From NCBI RefSeq assembly GCF_015207455.1, contig NZ_JADEWV010000022.1, forward strand, positions 1 through 48,716: a DNA stretch of 48,716 nt, read 5' to 3'. The notes below the pieces were generated by a model. The model was not told the DNA's origin and made no database searches. It was given only the letters and a program-made list of their open reading frames with translations. This document shows positions 8,839 through 19,345 of this stretch, piece after piece. The DNA comes from Microcoleus sp. LEGE 07076 (GTDB lineage: Bacteria > Cyanobacteriota > Cyanobacteriia > Cyanobacteriales > Microcoleaceae). Position 1 is the stretch's first letter; each line of letters opens with the position of its first letter. The translations under genes were made by a program, and so were the position numbers.

Positions 8839-9648
8839 TCATTCGTCCTCAACCGTCTTTTCCATAATCTCAAAACTACACAAATGTTCAAGATCGAGAG
8901 ATCCTCCCAACTTCTGCTCTATCTTTGCTCTCAAAAGAGCAAACAAAGCATTTCTCGCTTCCGGCTCCAGCGCTATATAAGGAGAAAGCGTACTCAGAAG
9001 CATGAGATAATCATCAGTATTGTAAGTTATATTATACACCAACTCATCAGAAATTACTTTGTGAAAACGACCAGAATCAATGACTGTTTGGTGAATTGCT
9101 TGTATATTTAATTTATCCTGTTCTATACTTTGATAATTTGCCATAGATATAACACAATTTCTATACACTTCCTCTAATACTTGAAACACCTCATACCTCG
9201 GCGCAGGCACTACATTCCACAACAAAATTAAAGGGCAATTGTCTCGCAAAGCATCAGCCGCTTTTGGGCAAGCAATCTCCGCAGGTATCCAGTGAAATGA
9301 AGTTGCTGCTAAAACTACATCAAAACTGTTAGCTTGCAAATCCCATTCTTCAAAGCTAGTATTTTGAATTTCAACATTTGAATACTCAGCGCAATTTTGC
9401 TGCGCCAAGTGACACATTTCTAAGTTCGGTTCAACACAAACCATTGAAAAGCCTCGCCTAGCAAATTCTACAGTAGCAATTCCCGGGCCGCATCCTATTT
9501 CCAGAATCTTTGCTTTGGGCCCAAGCTGAGCTAATGCGATCGCACTTTCAATCAAATCCACCGGATACCGAGGTCTAACTCGATTGTAAGCTGCCGCCGC
9601 CGCAGAATACCAACTTCTTCTTGCTTCCAAATCTTTATCTGCGTTCAT
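8839..9648 (-). CDS. Class I SAM-dependent methyltransferase
   Basis: A 269-residue methyltransferase of the UbiE/Coq5-like class. N-terminal YNRVRPRYPVDLIE is typical of this group; motif I is ILEIGCGPGIATVEFARRG (about residues 45-63), followed by the acidic end of strand 2 (CVEPN) and FDVVLAATSFHWI (motif IV/post). The substrate cannot be named. It lies opposite to the cytochrome gene (convergent, 76 bases apart) and next to a Uma2 gene on the same strand. Confidence 0.88.
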   Translation of the reverse strand: MNADKDLEARRSWYSAAAAAYNRVRPRYPVDLIESAIALAQLGPKAKILEIGCGPGIATVEFARRGFSMVCVEPNLEMCHLAQQNCAEYSNVEIQNTSFEEWDLQANSFDVVLAATSFHWIPAEIACPKAADALRDNCPLILLWNVVPAPRYEVFQVLEEVYRNCVISMANYQSIEQDKLNIQAIHQTVIDSGRFHKVISDELVYNITYNTDDYLMLLSTLSPYIALEPEARNALFALLRAKIEQKLGGSLDLEHLCSFEIMEKTVEDE

Positions 9649-9692
9649 CGGCGCTTATCTGCTTCCATCAGCGGTTAAATTTAAAACAAAAA

Positions 9693-10253
9693 CTAAACAG
9701 GCAAAAACAGTTCTGAAAAATTTATTTCAATCTCAGGAAAAGCTAGCATTCTCATCACAGCATTATCTGCAACAACTATCTCAGATTCATAGCCTCCCGG
9801 TGCAGGATTTCGATAAATATATGCTTGGCGCGCCCCTACATCTAAAATCCAATATTCAGCAATATTTGCTCTAGCGTAAATCAGGGCTTTTTCCCGGCGG
9901 TCAATTTGTAATGTTGAGTAGGAAACCTCAATTAACAGCAAGATTTCTGCTTGATTTGGGTGATGGTCGCCATAACCGCCCGGATCGATACAAACAACAG
10001 CTATATCTGGTTCCGGTTCCGAAGTTGCCAAAGTAATTGGCAACTGCACGCGAATTTCTGCTAAATCTCTTAGCAGGTGTTGTAGATATCGATCGCTGCG
10101 CTGGGTTGTACCAGCATGGATTGGTGTTTGAGGACTCATTTCAACAATTCTCCCATCTAGCAGTTCAATGTTATCATCCTCATTGAGAATGCCAGCTTCA
10201 ATCATGCGGTGATATTCTTCTACTGTCCAGATTTTTTCTCTTGTTGCTGTCAT
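9693..10253 (-). CDS. Uma2 family (DUF820) endonuclease-like protein
   Basis: Uma2/DUF820 proteins have a PD-(D/E)XK nuclease-like fold and are greatly expanded in cyanobacteria; their biological role is not established. Here the family features are EEYHRMIEAGILNEDDNIEL near the start, EPEPDIAVV, then ILLLIEVSYSTLQIDRREK and EYWILDV. The Asp, Glu and Lys that would form the active site are present. ATG 10253 (MTATREKIW) is preferred over an upstream TTG because it has AGG about 8 bases upstream and matches the usual N-terminus. Confidence 0.88.
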   Translation of the reverse strand: MTATREKIWTVEEYHRMIEAGILNEDDNIELLDGRIVEMSPQTPIHAGTTQRSDRYLQHLLRDLAEIRVQLPITLATSEPEPDIAVVCIDPGGYGDHHPNQAEILLLIEVSYSTLQIDRREKALIYARANIAEYWILDVGARQAYIYRNPAPGGYESEIVVADNAVMRMLAFPEIEINFSELFLPV

Positions 10254-10299
10254 AATCTTTACCTGCAAAAGCTGATGTCATATTATAGCAATTGGGAAT

Positions 10300-11454
10300 T
10301 CAATCGAAAAATACTGATTTGTCGGGCGTTGGTCGAGATACCTTTTGAAAGCGTTCCCAAGATTGTTTTAATGTTGCAGGAGCCGGGTATTCCTTATCGT
10401 AAATCACCAGCACATTCGTCAAATTCCGTCCAGCAGGCAATAAAATCTGTCCTTGATGAGCCAAACCCACCGAAGCGCCCCCGTCCAAATTCATCGCTTC
10501 AAAACAGCCGATCGCCAACATAACTTTAGCTTCTGCTTCCAAAGACAAACTGTCAAGAAAAGTTACCAAAAATAACTTATCTCTCGAAGCCGGAAATCCG
10601 ATCGCCGTTCTCGAACCCACGCCCAAAACATGAGAATCCTTAAAACCTTCCGACAAAGGAGACAACCAAACTTTCCCCCCTTTCACCAATCTCGGCCCGC
10701 AAGTCAAAGAAAACCAATGTTGACTCCAATCCGGCTTACCTTCGATTCTAGCCGTCACCATTTCCAATTGATTTCCCGCTTTAATTCCCAAAGTCGTGCC
10801 GTAATTTTCCCAGCGACTGTATTTGAGAAACTTACCCGCCGACACCATATTTCCCAACACAGATTTCTGCTCATCTTTACCAAAAAAAGTACCGTTAGCA
10901 ACAACAGCAGCTTGGTAACGCTCCACCATATTTTCAAAAGGTTCGTCACCCGCAGTTAATTTAGAATTATTTGCTAAAGCAGCATTATTAGCCAACCCAA
11001 TTGTAATATAAATTTCGGGGTCTGCTAGGTCAATAGTTGTGAGATAAAAACTTGCGTCAGCTACAGTTTGACTTTTGACTTCTACGGGTTTTGCTTGCTT
11101 TGCAGAACGTCTGATAATTGGATTTTGAGACTGGACAACCGGAGAATTTGTGACGTTTGGTTGAGGAGTTTTAGGGGATTTTACGATGGGATTGTTTGGC
11201 AGAAGTTGAGGAGTTTTTCCTGATTTTACTAATGGATTATTTGGCAGAGGTTGAGGAGTTCCATCGGATTGTTTTTTTGATAAAAAAGCGAGGGACTTTT
11301 GCCACAGTTTACCCGCGAGAGTCAAGAAACTATCTCGGTTTTGGGCGATCGCAAAATAGTCAGCCAACACCCGCGCCAAAGCTATGCCCGTTAAAAATAA
11401 AAAAGTGCGGCGCAGCATCGGGCGACAGCCTTGAGACTGTTGGCGTTTAGACAT
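10300..11454 (-). CDS. Phosphodiester glycosidase family (NAGPA/DUF2233) exported protein
   Basis: A 384-residue protein. Residues 14-35 form a signal or anchor preceded by LRRTFLFLTG, which resembles a twin-arginine motif. A Pro/Asn-rich linker (about 65-115) carries repeats of the type TPQPLPNNPLVKS. The C-terminal domain has NAGPA features: VVANGTFFG, YGTTLGI, CGPRLVKGGK, RTAIGF and EAMNLDGGASVGL near the end. Family members hydrolyse GlcNAc-phosphodiesters or related bonds on cell-surface glycans; the substrate here is inferred only. Likely periplasmic. Start may be ATG 11454 or ATG 11418. Confidence 0.85.
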   Translation of the reverse strand: MSKRQQSQGCRPMLRRTFLFLTGIALARVLADYFAIAQNRDSFLTLAGKLWQKSLAFLSKKQSDGTPQPLPNNPLVKSGKTPQLLPNNPIVKSPKTPQPNVTNSPVVQSQNPIIRRSAKQAKPVEVKSQTVADASFYLTTIDLADPEIYITIGLANNAALANNSKLTAGDEPFENMVERYQAAVVANGTFFGKDEQKSVLGNMVSAGKFLKYSRWENYGTTLGIKAGNQLEMVTARIEGKPDWSQHWFSLTCGPRLVKGGKVWLSPLSEGFKDSHVLGVGSRTAIGFPASRDKLFLVTFLDSLSLEAEAKVMLAIGCFEAMNLDGGASVGLAHQGQILLPAGRNLTNVLVIYDKEYPAPATLKQSWERFQKVSRPTPDKSVFFD

Positions 11455-11537
11455 AAAAAAATCTCAGCTAGTAGGATAGCGAACGGTTTTCTCTGGCTGT
11501 GACTACAACGGGCGATCGCGCGAATTCAGAAACTACC

Positions 11538-11570
11538 AGTAGCAGGGTGTACAATGCACACCCTGCTACT
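11538..11570 (-). terminator. Perfect 13-bp hairpin after ppc
   Basis: AGTAGCAGGGTGT and ACACCCTGCTACT are exact inverse complements around ACAATGC, 24 bases beyond the ppc stop. No T-run follows on the minus strand, so it is either a terminator helped by other factors or a dispersed palindrome. Confidence 0.5.
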
Positions 11571-11593
11571 AATTCAAAACTCCCAATATTTCC

Positions 11594-14500
11594 CTAGCCC
11601 GTATTCCGCATCCCCGCAGCAATACCGTTAATTGTCAGCAGAGCTCCCCGCAACAGTTCACCCTTGCTGTAACGCGAGTGAATCACCCCCGGAACCCTGC
11701 CAGTACCGTGCTGCCGCAAGCGTTTTAGCAGCGAAACCTGCAACAAACCCAAAGGCACAATCGTCGCATTTCGCAACTGCACCGATCGCTGCAACGACGG
11801 ATCTCCGTCCAACAAACGCTGGTGTCCGGTAATAGTTAAAACCAAATCCCGAATCAAGTGAAATTCCGCAGCAATTTGCTCGTATAAAGCCTTGAAACGC
11901 TCCTTGTCCGCCGGCAAAGCCAACTCCCGCACGTAGTGTTCTGCAATCTGCAAATCCACCTTAGATAAAGTCATTTCCACCTTAGAAATTACCGTTCTAA
12001 AAAACGGCCATTTCAAGTAGAAATACTGCAATAGTTTTAAATGTTCTTCCGGTTCTTCCAGTAAAAACTCTTGCAAAGCTGTGCCGACACCGTACCAAGA
12101 AGGCAGCAAAAATCGGCTTTGAGTCCAGCTAAACACCCAAGGAATTGCCCGCAAACCGCTGATGTCTTTTTTGCCACCGCGGCGGGCCGGGCGAGAACTA
12201 ATTTGCAACTGACTGATTTCTTGAATCGGGGTAACGTGGTGGAAAAAATCGACTAAATCCGGCTGTTCGTAGATTAAATGGCGGTAGTGCGATCGCGATT
12301 TCACCGACAACTCCTCCATAATCTCATTCCAAGGGTCGATGCCATCGAAACCGGTGTGCAGCAAACTAGCTTGAATTACCGCCGCCGCCACAGTTTCCAA
12401 ATTGTACAGCGCCAACTCCGGCAAAGAATATTTTGAAGCCAAAACCTCGCCTTGTTCGGTAATCTTGATTCGCCCATTGATACTCTTTCCGGGCTGAGCC
12501 AAAATCGCCTTGTAAGCAGGCCCGCCGCCGCGCCCTACGGAGCCGCCCCTGCCGTGAAAAATTCGCAACTCTACATTGTACTTTTCCGCAACCATTTGCA
12601 AAGCCTTTTGAGCTTTGTGAATTTCCCAATTGCTGCTGAGGAAACCGGAATCTTTATTGCTGTCGGAATAGCCCAGCATTACCTCTTGCAATTTGACGTT
12701 TTGGATGGTTCTTTCCAGCTTTTCTTCGCTTTTTTCTGCTACTTCCTGCGCGTATCCTCCTGTTAGCAAAGCCTGATAAAGCGGTAGTTCAAATACTTGC
12801 TGCATTACTTCCGGCGCTTTTTTCAAATCTTCCACTGTTTCAAACAGGGGAACTACTTGAATGCTGCTAACTCCTGTCGCCGGATCGTACAGTCCCGATT
12901 CTTTTGCTAACAGCAAAACCGCCAGCAAATCGCTGACATCGTGGCTCATGCTGATGATGTAAGTTTCGCAAATTTCCGAACCAAACTCCTGCTGCATTTG
13001 CCGCAATACTCGGAAGGTATTAATCGTCTCGCAAGTTTTGGGAGAAAAGGGCAATTCTGCTGGAATTAAGGGGCGGCGGGTTTGCAGTTCGGTGGCGAGC
13101 CAAATAGTTCGCTCGGATTCCGACAGTTGGTTGTAAGGTTTGGGCAAGATTTGCAAGTATTCTGCTATTTCGCTCAAAGCGTCGGAGTGTACTGTTGACT
13201 CTTGGCGGATATCTAGGTAAGCCAAGTTAAATCCGTAAATTTCTACTTGACAGAGTAGATTTTCTAAGTCCCGACAGCTCAAGCCTGTTTCGACTAAATT
13301 GCGCTCGATCAGCTGCAATTCTGCCAAAAACTCACCGCCCGATCGATAAAGGCCGGTCATTCCGGGATGTTCTGACAAAGCTTCGCGTTCCCGTTGCAAC
13401 TCGTCTCCTTTGTAGAGACGCCAATTGCGATCGCGCGTATTTTCCAGCCGCTGGAGCACGTAGGCGAGTTTCAACCGATAAGGTTCTTGGCGGTAGCGGA
13501 TCGCCCACTGTTCGTAAACATCGGGAAATTCCGATTTGTCGCGATCGAGAGATTCGAGCAATTCTGGCAATACGTCGCTCCAGTGCAGCGACAAACTCAA
13601 AAGCTCGTTTAACCGCTTCACCGCATTGATGTACTTGCACAGCACTAAATGGCGTTGATAGCAAGCAGTTTGCCAAGTAACTTTCGGGGTGACAGAAGGA
13701 TTGCCATCCCTGTCGGAACCCACCCAAGAACCGAACTTGCAAAAATTGTAACTAGGCGGTTTCAGGTAAGGATAAGAAGCGTGCAGCGCTTGCTTTAAGC
13801 GGTGGTATAGTTCGGGAATCGCATCAAACAATACTTCGTCGAAGTAGTGGAGAGTGTACTCCACCTCGTCGAGTACAGTCGGTTTGAATTGGTGCAGCTC
13901 GTCAGTGCGCCACCAGAGGCGAATTTCTTCCATCAGTTGCTCTTGGAGAGCCGCCGCTTCCCAGCAAGAAACCGGATAGGGGCTTTGAGAGTCGGTATCG
14001 AGTGCCTGAAATTTCTCGTCAAGTTGGTCGAGTTGTTGGAGAATTTTCGCCATTCGCCGCTGCTTGGTGCGGATCGTGTTGCGGACAATTTCCGTCGGGT
14101 GAGCGGTAAATACCAAGCGGATGTCTAACTGATCGATCAAGCGCTGGATTTGCTGGCTCGGCACGTTCAAGCGCTGTAGCATCGGGAACAATTGGTGAAA
14201 TGTTCCGGCGTCTTGTGATACCGCCTCGCTGCTGTCTGCACTGCGAGGAGCGGTTTGGGCGGGGCCTTCCCTGTGCTGCGGACGATCGGGCGCATCCTTG
14301 GCTTTTCCCGGCAGCTTAGAAAACATCCGCCCCCCAGACTCGTTGCTGCTAGAGTAAGCTAGCTGTTGGTCTCGCTGTTCGTAATGCTGTTCGACAATGT
14401 TGATCAACTGAAAATACAGCGCAAAAGCCCGAGCGGCGCGGATGGCGGCGTTGAGGTCAAGCTTTTCGATTAGCTGTAAGACATTTGACTCGCGAAAGTG

Positions 14501-14713
14501 AGCGGCTTGCCCCTCGGCGGAATTGACCGATCGCATTTGTTGGAGCAAATCGACCAATTCCTGCCCGCACTCCTGTCGCAGCACCGATTCCCACAAGTCC
14601 TCTACTACTTTGAGGCGATTTCGCAGAAACAGGTCGGATTTTGAGTAAGGGGCTGAATGGGGAATAGATGTTGCATCAATAGCCTGTTCTGAAGACTGGA
14701 GGACTGAACTCAT
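11594..14713 (-). CDS. ppc: Phosphoenolpyruvate carboxylase
   Basis: Carboxylates PEP with bicarbonate to oxaloacetate, replenishing the TCA pathway and feeding aspartate synthesis. 1039 residues, normal for cyanobacterial enzymes. Signatures: catalytic H205 in [15 protein letters not shown], the [19 protein letters not shown] motif, [14 protein letters not shown], and the conserved C-terminus AAGMRNTG. Residues about 125-180 are a variable Arg/Pro/Ser-rich insert before the first core motif. The start is ATG 14713 ([10 protein letters not shown]) with AGGAA about 10 bases upstream; an in-frame TTG at 14728 overlaps that ribosome site and is not used. Monocistronic. Confidence 0.97.
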   Translation of the reverse strand: MSSVLQSSEQAIDATSIPHSAPYSKSDLFLRNRLKVVEDLWESVLRQECGQELVDLLQQMRSVNSAEGQAAHFRESNVLQLIEKLDLNAAIRAARAFALYFQLINIVEQHYEQRDQQLAYSSSNESGGRMFSKLPGKAKDAPDRPQHREGPAQTAPRSADSSEAVSQDAGTFHQLFPMLQRLNVPSQQIQRLIDQLDIRLVFTAHPTEIVRNTIRTKQRRMAKILQQLDQLDEKFQALDTDSQSPYPVSCWEAAALQEQLMEEIRLWWRTDELHQFKPTVLDEVEYTLHYFDEVLFDAIPELYHRLKQALHASYPYLKPPSYNFCKFGSWVGSDRDGNPSVTPKVTWQTACYQRHLVLCKYINAVKRLNELLSLSLHWSDVLPELLESLDRDKSEFPDVYEQWAIRYRQEPYRLKLAYVLQRLENTRDRNWRLYKGDELQREREALSEHPGMTGLYRSGGEFLAELQLIERNLVETGLSCRDLENLLCQVEIYGFNLAYLDIRQESTVHSDALSEIAEYLQILPKPYNQLSESERTIWLATELQTRRPLIPAELPFSPKTCETINTFRVLRQMQQEFGSEICETYIISMSHDVSDLLAVLLLAKESGLYDPATGVSSIQVVPLFETVEDLKKAPEVMQQVFELPLYQALLTGGYAQEVAEKSEEKLERTIQNVKLQEVMLGYSDSNKDSGFLSSNWEIHKAQKALQMVAEKYNVELRIFHGRGGSVGRGGGPAYKAILAQPGKSINGRIKITEQGEVLASKYSLPELALYNLETVAAAVIQASLLHTGFDGIDPWNEIMEELSVKSRSHYRHLIYEQPDLVDFFHHVTPIQEISQLQISSRPARRGGKKDISGLRAIPWVFSWTQSRFLLPSWYGVGTALQEFLLEEPEEHLKLLQYFYLKWPFFRTVISKVEMTLSKVDLQIAEHYVRELALPADKERFKALYEQIAAEFHLIRDLVLTITGHQRLLDGDPSLQRSVQLRNATIVPLGLLQVSLLKRLRQHGTGRVPGVIHSRYSKGELLRGALLTINGIAAGMRNTG

Positions 14714-15135
14714 CGGGCTGTTCCTCAATTTCTGCGGGTGTTTAGAAAATTGTATGGTTTAGTTTCGCCTAAAATATTTTTATTTGCAGTCAAATCTGAG
14801 ACAACTTATACAATTTGCCATTTGCAATTGCCGATCATGTCTGGCGATCGGGGTTTGGATCGCCGGCAAGGCCTTCCCTGATGTTTTGAAACTAATCTGG
14901 TGTCGAGGTACTGATCCAGAAGGCACTAAGACACTAGCGTTTGTCGTTAACGTCAGGTGCTCTTCTTCGATCGGGCGATGGCGATCTGGCAAGGGACACG
15001 GGACGCTTGTGCGTACTTCACAGCGCTGGAGAACCGCTATATAAGATACAAGGAAAAACAAATCTATTAACCACAAGTTTGACCGATTGTCAAGGCTTTT
15101 GGGAAAAATTTAGCTGCCAGCTACCCTCGGGCTTT
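14714..15135. other. Gene-free stretch
   Basis: ORFs on both strands here have no family features and overlap one another, so none is called. It must contain the ppc promoter. No repeat or RNA gene is seen. Confidence 0.5.
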
Positions 15136-15360
15136 CTAGTCCTGCTTTCGGGGAAAGTTCAGCACCGGGAGGCGCGAACCCCGAAAGAGTTCTTCGCTTT
15201 CAATGCCGACAGACGCCACAAACTCAGCAGCAGCAGAGGCAGCGAGCAAACCGCCCAGCATGGGTAAGGCGACTAAGCTCAATAAAATATCTGAGGGAAT
15301 TGGTAACTTTGGACTGTTGGGTGTTTGAGTCTTGGGCAAGTCTTGGTTTCCCGAGGGCAT
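15136..15360 (-). CDS. Small single-span membrane protein, hypothetical
   Basis: 74 residues starting at ATG 15360, chosen because AGGAG at 15371-15367 lies 6 bases upstream, the strongest ribosome site in this region. Pro-rich N-terminus, one hydrophobic segment (ILLSLVALPMLGGLLAASAA), then an acidic SEELFRGSRLPVLNFPR tail. It looks like a genuine short cyanobacterial protein rather than a chance ORF, but I cannot name the family. Probably membrane-bound; no functional clue from its neighbours. Confidence 0.6.
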   Translation of the reverse strand: MPSGNQDLPKTQTPNSPKLPIPSDILLSLVALPMLGGLLAASAAAEFVASVGIESEELFRGSRLPVLNFPRKQD

Positions 15361-15756
15361 AAATTTCTCCTGCATGATTTACTATCCCAAGTTTACAGCA
15401 GAAGCAAAGAGCCGATCGCACGAAGGAAGAATAAGCAAGGGTTTGAGCAATTAAGAACGTCCCGGTGGTCGTCTGGTGCAGTTGCCAGAAGGCCGAAATA
15501 ATCATCTTGACTAAATGACTAATACCTGATTGCTTGGTTTAACTTGGTCTAATCGTGCCAAAATACATTCGAGGTATTGAAATCGAAACAGTGTTTCCCG
15601 ATCGCAGGCCTGGGGATACAGGAGCCGGCATTAAGTCCAGTCAGAGTTAAACTCGCGAAACGGTTTAGACCAGGCAAATAAAATACTTGTATGTAAAACT
15701 TGTAAACTGTGCTATCTGTAGAAAACACAACCAGCTTTGACAAAATTTAAAGTCCC
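15361..15756. other. Gene-free stretch between divergent genes
   Basis: Spacer between the small membrane protein (minus) and the DUF1574-type gene (plus). No repeat, RNA gene or supported ORF seen; presumably carries both promoters. Confidence 0.5.
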
Positions 15757-18700
15757 ATGTTGAATGCGAACGGGAGCATATTGGCAGAGAATCGATCGGC
15801 CGCGTCGCAGTGGGCGCAAGAAGCTTTAGGGCTTCCCGAAGTGCAGGTACAAGCTCGTTTGCGCGGAAATCACCTGCATATTCTGTGCGAAGCAGCGCAG
15901 TGCCCGTCTCAGGAATTGGTGACGGCGAGATTTAAGGGCGCGATCGAACAAACAGATTTAACGCGACTGTTGTTCGATCGATCTCAAATTTACCAGTTGT
16001 TTCTGTGCGGCCGCAAACTCGGTTCCAGACAAAATGATTGGACAGTCCGGCTCGATTGCAGCAGTATCAAAGAGCGACAGCAGCAGCAACAGCAGCAACC
16101 AAAAGTTTCCCAAGTACCGCCGACAACTCCCCCCGACAGCGAACCGCCAGCAAATCGTAAAAAAGGCGGATTCTTCGGCAAATTCAAAAATGAAAACCGC
16201 CAACTCAAACAGAAAGCAGCACCGGTAGAAACCCCGGCCCCGCCGCCACAGGTGCGGGAAGAACTCGATTTTGACGCCGAAAGTCTGCCCATCGCCTCCG
16301 GCATTCAATACGCAGAAGTTTTTGAAACTTCTGGGGTGACGATCGACACTTCGGCAGCGCGGGAAGCTTTCAGTCCCCCTGTTCCCCCGCAGCATCCGGA
16401 AACATCCTCGCAAATGCAAGGAAGCCGAGGCGGGGTGGCTTTGATTCAATCCCCCGAAACCGATGGCGGCGGCACGTTGACGGTTTCGCCGGAAACTTTG
16501 GCGCGGCTAGGGTATCCAGATGCGATCGCCAGCTATCTCAGCGAAATCCTCGGGCCGATGGGAGTTTCGGTGAAAGTCAGCATTCGCGAAAAAGAACTCA
16601 AAATCAGCCGGGAAACCCTGCACTCGAATCCACAGGAAAATGTCAAGTCCAAGGAGCGCAGGCTGCTGGTGCTGTGCGAGTCAGCTTACAGCCCCGACCC
16701 CTCCTTGCTAGCAGAACCGATCGCCAGCAGGTTGCGGAAACTGAAATTAGAAGATTTCGTCGAAGCAGTAATCGGCAGCCAAGTCAGCGGCGAAGCGAAG
16801 CCGGACTGGTTGCTGCGGGTGGATTTGACGCCACCGGACACAATTCTTAAGGAATGGGCCCGCTGGGGAGACGTGCAGTCGATCGCGAAACTGCTAAACC
16901 AACACTTGGCGGCATCGAGAGTTGAAGTGCGCGCAACCCTCAAAGAAGCAACCCTCCACCTGTTGTGCAGTAAAACTGCCAAAAAAGGACAAAAACCCAA
17001 ACGCCAAGAATACCCAGACAAGCAGCAAACCACCGAGGCGATCGCCCCAATGCTTGCCTCCTTCGCGCCCCAAGGCATCCGCGCCGCTACCATCTACGGC
17101 GTAGAACCAGCCAGCGACCCCCAGGCCGAACCCGAGTCGCCCGTGTGGATCGAATGGGTGGACTTGCCGGCGGCCCACCACCCGGACTTAGCGGCGAGCC
17201 CCAGAATATTGGCAGCCGAAGGCGACCAATTAGCCTTAACTTTTTTGCTCAATAGGTTTCTCAATCCCAATCTCAACCGCAAGCTCGAAACCGGAGGGAT
17301 TCGGGCTGTGGCACTCCACAAAGCCAACGTGCTGCACGTCATGACTGAAGCTCTGACTTGCCCTTCTCAGTCGAAGGTAGGGCCGCCGGTGGTTAAATTC
17401 TTGCGGCATTTACAAATTCCAGGAGTGGCACGGGTGCGAGTCTACGGGCGCCGCGCTGGCCAGAAACTGCCTCTGTGGCGCTACGGAATCGACCTCGGGG
17501 CGGCGGTTGACGGGGAATCAGCGCAGGCCGAAGCACCGGTTCCCTCACAACTGGCTGTCTTGGAAAAGGAACCGGTGCCGGAGTTTGCTACAGCGGAGGA
17601 TCGGAGTCTTTCGGGTTTGGGCGACCATTTGGTGTTTGATGCTCCGGCTACCGATTCCAAACGGCTCGGGTTCAAAATCACCCTCCCGGGCTACAAGCTG
17701 GGCGAGCAGCTTGTTCAAGCTGCGGTGCAACCGCTTGTTGCTTCGGGTTTGTTTGTTCCCAACGACGGTTTGTCAACTTCGGAGGCAGCGCAGGGGGGCG
17801 TGAGAGCCGATCGCGCGACCCGAATGGCTCTGATTTGGGCGATCGCCGGTTGTCTGCTAACTTTCAATACCGATTGGTTGCTGGGTATGTTTCTGCAATC
17901 TGCGACGGTTAGTCAAGCTCCTAGCGCCTCGGAAGTTTGTAGCGGTCAAAATTGTCAAAATTCATACCCCAAGCCTTTGAGCGATGCTCAAACCCCACTA
18001 GCGAGTCCCGAGTCCCCCAACCCGGATCGCCCTCCTGTGGAGGTAAATTTGCCTCAAATTCCCGATCGGCCATCGCCGTTGGCAGATCGCGAACAGGCTT
18101 TCAACGGTTCTGGGTTTACAAAACCCGGGAACAATAGCGTTCCTGTAGCTGATGTTTCTACTGTTCCGGTGTTCCCGACTTTGAGGAGCGAGCAGCTTGA
18201 CGCACAAATAGCGCGCTATCAAGAGTACATCCGCCAACACAACAAACCGCCGGATATCTTAATTGTCGGAAGTTCGAGGGCTCTGCGGGGCATTGATCCG
18301 GCGGCTTTGGAAACTGCTTTGGCGGATGGAGGTTATCCGGGACTCAAGGCCTACAATTTTGGAGTGAACGGGGCTACTCTCCAGGTTGTAGATTCGATCG
18401 TCCGTCGGATTTTGCCACCGCAACAATTGCCGAAATTGATTGTGTTGGCGGACGGGGCGAGGGCTCTCAACAGCGGGCGGCCTGATTTGACTTTTAGTGC
18501 GATCACTTCTTCCGAAGGTTACAGACAATTGACCAGGGGCAGTTTTCTGATCCGCACCAATCAATTAGAATCCCCAACATCGCCAGAAACCGCCAACAAT
18601 CCGGTGGCGACTGCGGGTGAATTGTGGCACAATTTGGAACAAAGTCAAGCTCAGGTTCAGCAACTGTTGAATCAAAAGTTGGTAGAGAGTTCTGCAACTT

Positions 18701-19278
18701 ACAAAAAGCGCGATCGGCTTAAGGAGTTTTTGCGATCGATCATCGCCAATCCCTCAGCCCCAGCAGTAATCGCCAACCCCCAAACCGCCGGAGACCAACA
18801 AACAACCGAAAACCCCCAGCCTGCTGTTGCGGGTAAAGCACCGAGCGATTTTCAACCAAACGGCTTTTTGCCGATCGACATACGCTTCAATCCCGATACT
18901 TACTTTCAAAAGCACCCGAAAGTATCTGGCTATTACGACTCCGACTATCAAGATTTTAAATTGTCAGGCGAACAAACTGTAGCGCTCAAAAATCTGATCC
19001 AATTTAGTAAGGTTCGCAACATCAATCTCGTGTTTGTGAATATGCCTCTAACGGTCGATTATTTAGACCCAGTGCGGGCAGGTTACGAACAAGAATTCCG
19101 GGAATATATGCAACAATTAGCAGCTCAAAGCGGACTAATTTTCCGAGATAATAGTTTATTGTGGCCCCAGACGCGGGAATCTTTTTCCGACCCCAGCCAC
19201 CTCAACCGTTATGGTGCTGTTGCAGTTTCTAAACAGTTGGCTCGAGATCCGATGATTCCCTGGCCGGCAAACAGGTAG
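15757..19278 (+). CDS. Large modular protein with C-terminal DUF1574/SGNH-like domain
   Basis: 1173 residues. The N-terminal 600 residues hold about four degenerate units of roughly 100 residues with the pattern L-x-V-x-x-[LH]-x-[LV]-C-E-[AS] ... P-S/D ... V-Y-G-R/[GI] ... W-x-[IV]-D-L (clear at residues 25-105, 255-365, 375-470 and 490-590), with a Gln/Pro-rich linker after the first. A membrane segment starts at M690 (ALIWAIAGCLLTFNTDWLLG). The C-terminal 350 residues look like an SGNH hydrolase fold of the DUF1574 type: ILIVGSSRALRG (G838, S839/S840), NFGVNGA, and a DPSH motif (D1145, H1148) near the end. The topology places the SGNH-like domain outside the cytoplasm. It may modify cell-surface polysaccharide; that is inference from the fold. 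Confidence 0.75.
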   Translation: MLNANGSILAENRSAASQWAQEALGLPEVQVQARLRGNHLHILCEAAQCPSQELVTARFKGAIEQTDLTRLLFDRSQIYQLFLCGRKLGSRQNDWTVRLDCSSIKERQQQQQQQPKVSQVPPTTPPDSEPPANRKKGGFFGKFKNENRQLKQKAAPVETPAPPPQVREELDFDAESLPIASGIQYAEVFETSGVTIDTSAAREAFSPPVPPQHPETSSQMQGSRGGVALIQSPETDGGGTLTVSPETLARLGYPDAIASYLSEILGPMGVSVKVSIREKELKISRETLHSNPQENVKSKERRLLVLCESAYSPDPSLLAEPIASRLRKLKLEDFVEAVIGSQVSGEAKPDWLLRVDLTPPDTILKEWARWGDVQSIAKLLNQHLAASRVEVRATLKEATLHLLCSKTAKKGQKPKRQEYPDKQQTTEAIAPMLASFAPQGIRAATIYGVEPASDPQAEPESPVWIEWVDLPAAHHPDLAASPRILAAEGDQLALTFLLNRFLNPNLNRKLETGGIRAVALHKANVLHVMTEALTCPSQSKVGPPVVKFLRHLQIPGVARVRVYGRRAGQKLPLWRYGIDLGAAVDGESAQAEAPVPSQLAVLEKEPVPEFATAEDRSLSGLGDHLVFDAPATDSKRLGFKITLPGYKLGEQLVQAAVQPLVASGLFVPNDGLSTSEAAQGGVRADRATRMALIWAIAGCLLTFNTDWLLGMFLQSATVSQAPSASEVCSGQNCQNSYPKPLSDAQTPLASPESPNPDRPPVEVNLPQIPDRPSPLADREQAFNGSGFTKPGNNSVPVADVSTVPVFPTLRSEQLDAQIARYQEYIRQHNKPPDILIVGSSRALRGIDPAALETALADGGYPGLKAYNFGVNGATLQVVDSIVRRILPPQQLPKLIVLADGARALNSGRPDLTFSAITSSEGYRQLTRGSFLIRTNQLESPTSPETANNPVATAGELWHNLEQSQAQVQQLLNQKLVESSATYKKRDRLKEFLRSIIANPSAPAVIANPQTAGDQQTTENPQPAVAGKAPSDFQPNGFLPIDIRFNPDTYFQKHPKVSGYYDSDYQDFKLSGEQTVALKNLIQFSKVRNINLVFVNMPLTVDYLDPVRAGYEQEFREYMQQLAAQSGLIFRDNSLLWPQTRESFSDPSHLNRYGAVAVSKQLARDPMIPWPANR

Positions 19279-19345
19279 TTTTGAGTTTTGAGTTATTTTA
19301 GAAGTGATATCATCTCGTCGGCCGTCACTACCAATCTAAGATTAG

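Noticed and set aside
8744-8980. 78-codon plus-strand ORF after the cytochrome gene
   Set aside because: It overlaps the 3' end of the methyltransferase on the other strand and reads as basic/Ser-rich non-protein-like sequence.
14780-15076. ORFs on both strands upstream of ppc
   Set aside because: They overlap each other, lack ribosome sites and have no recognisable domain.
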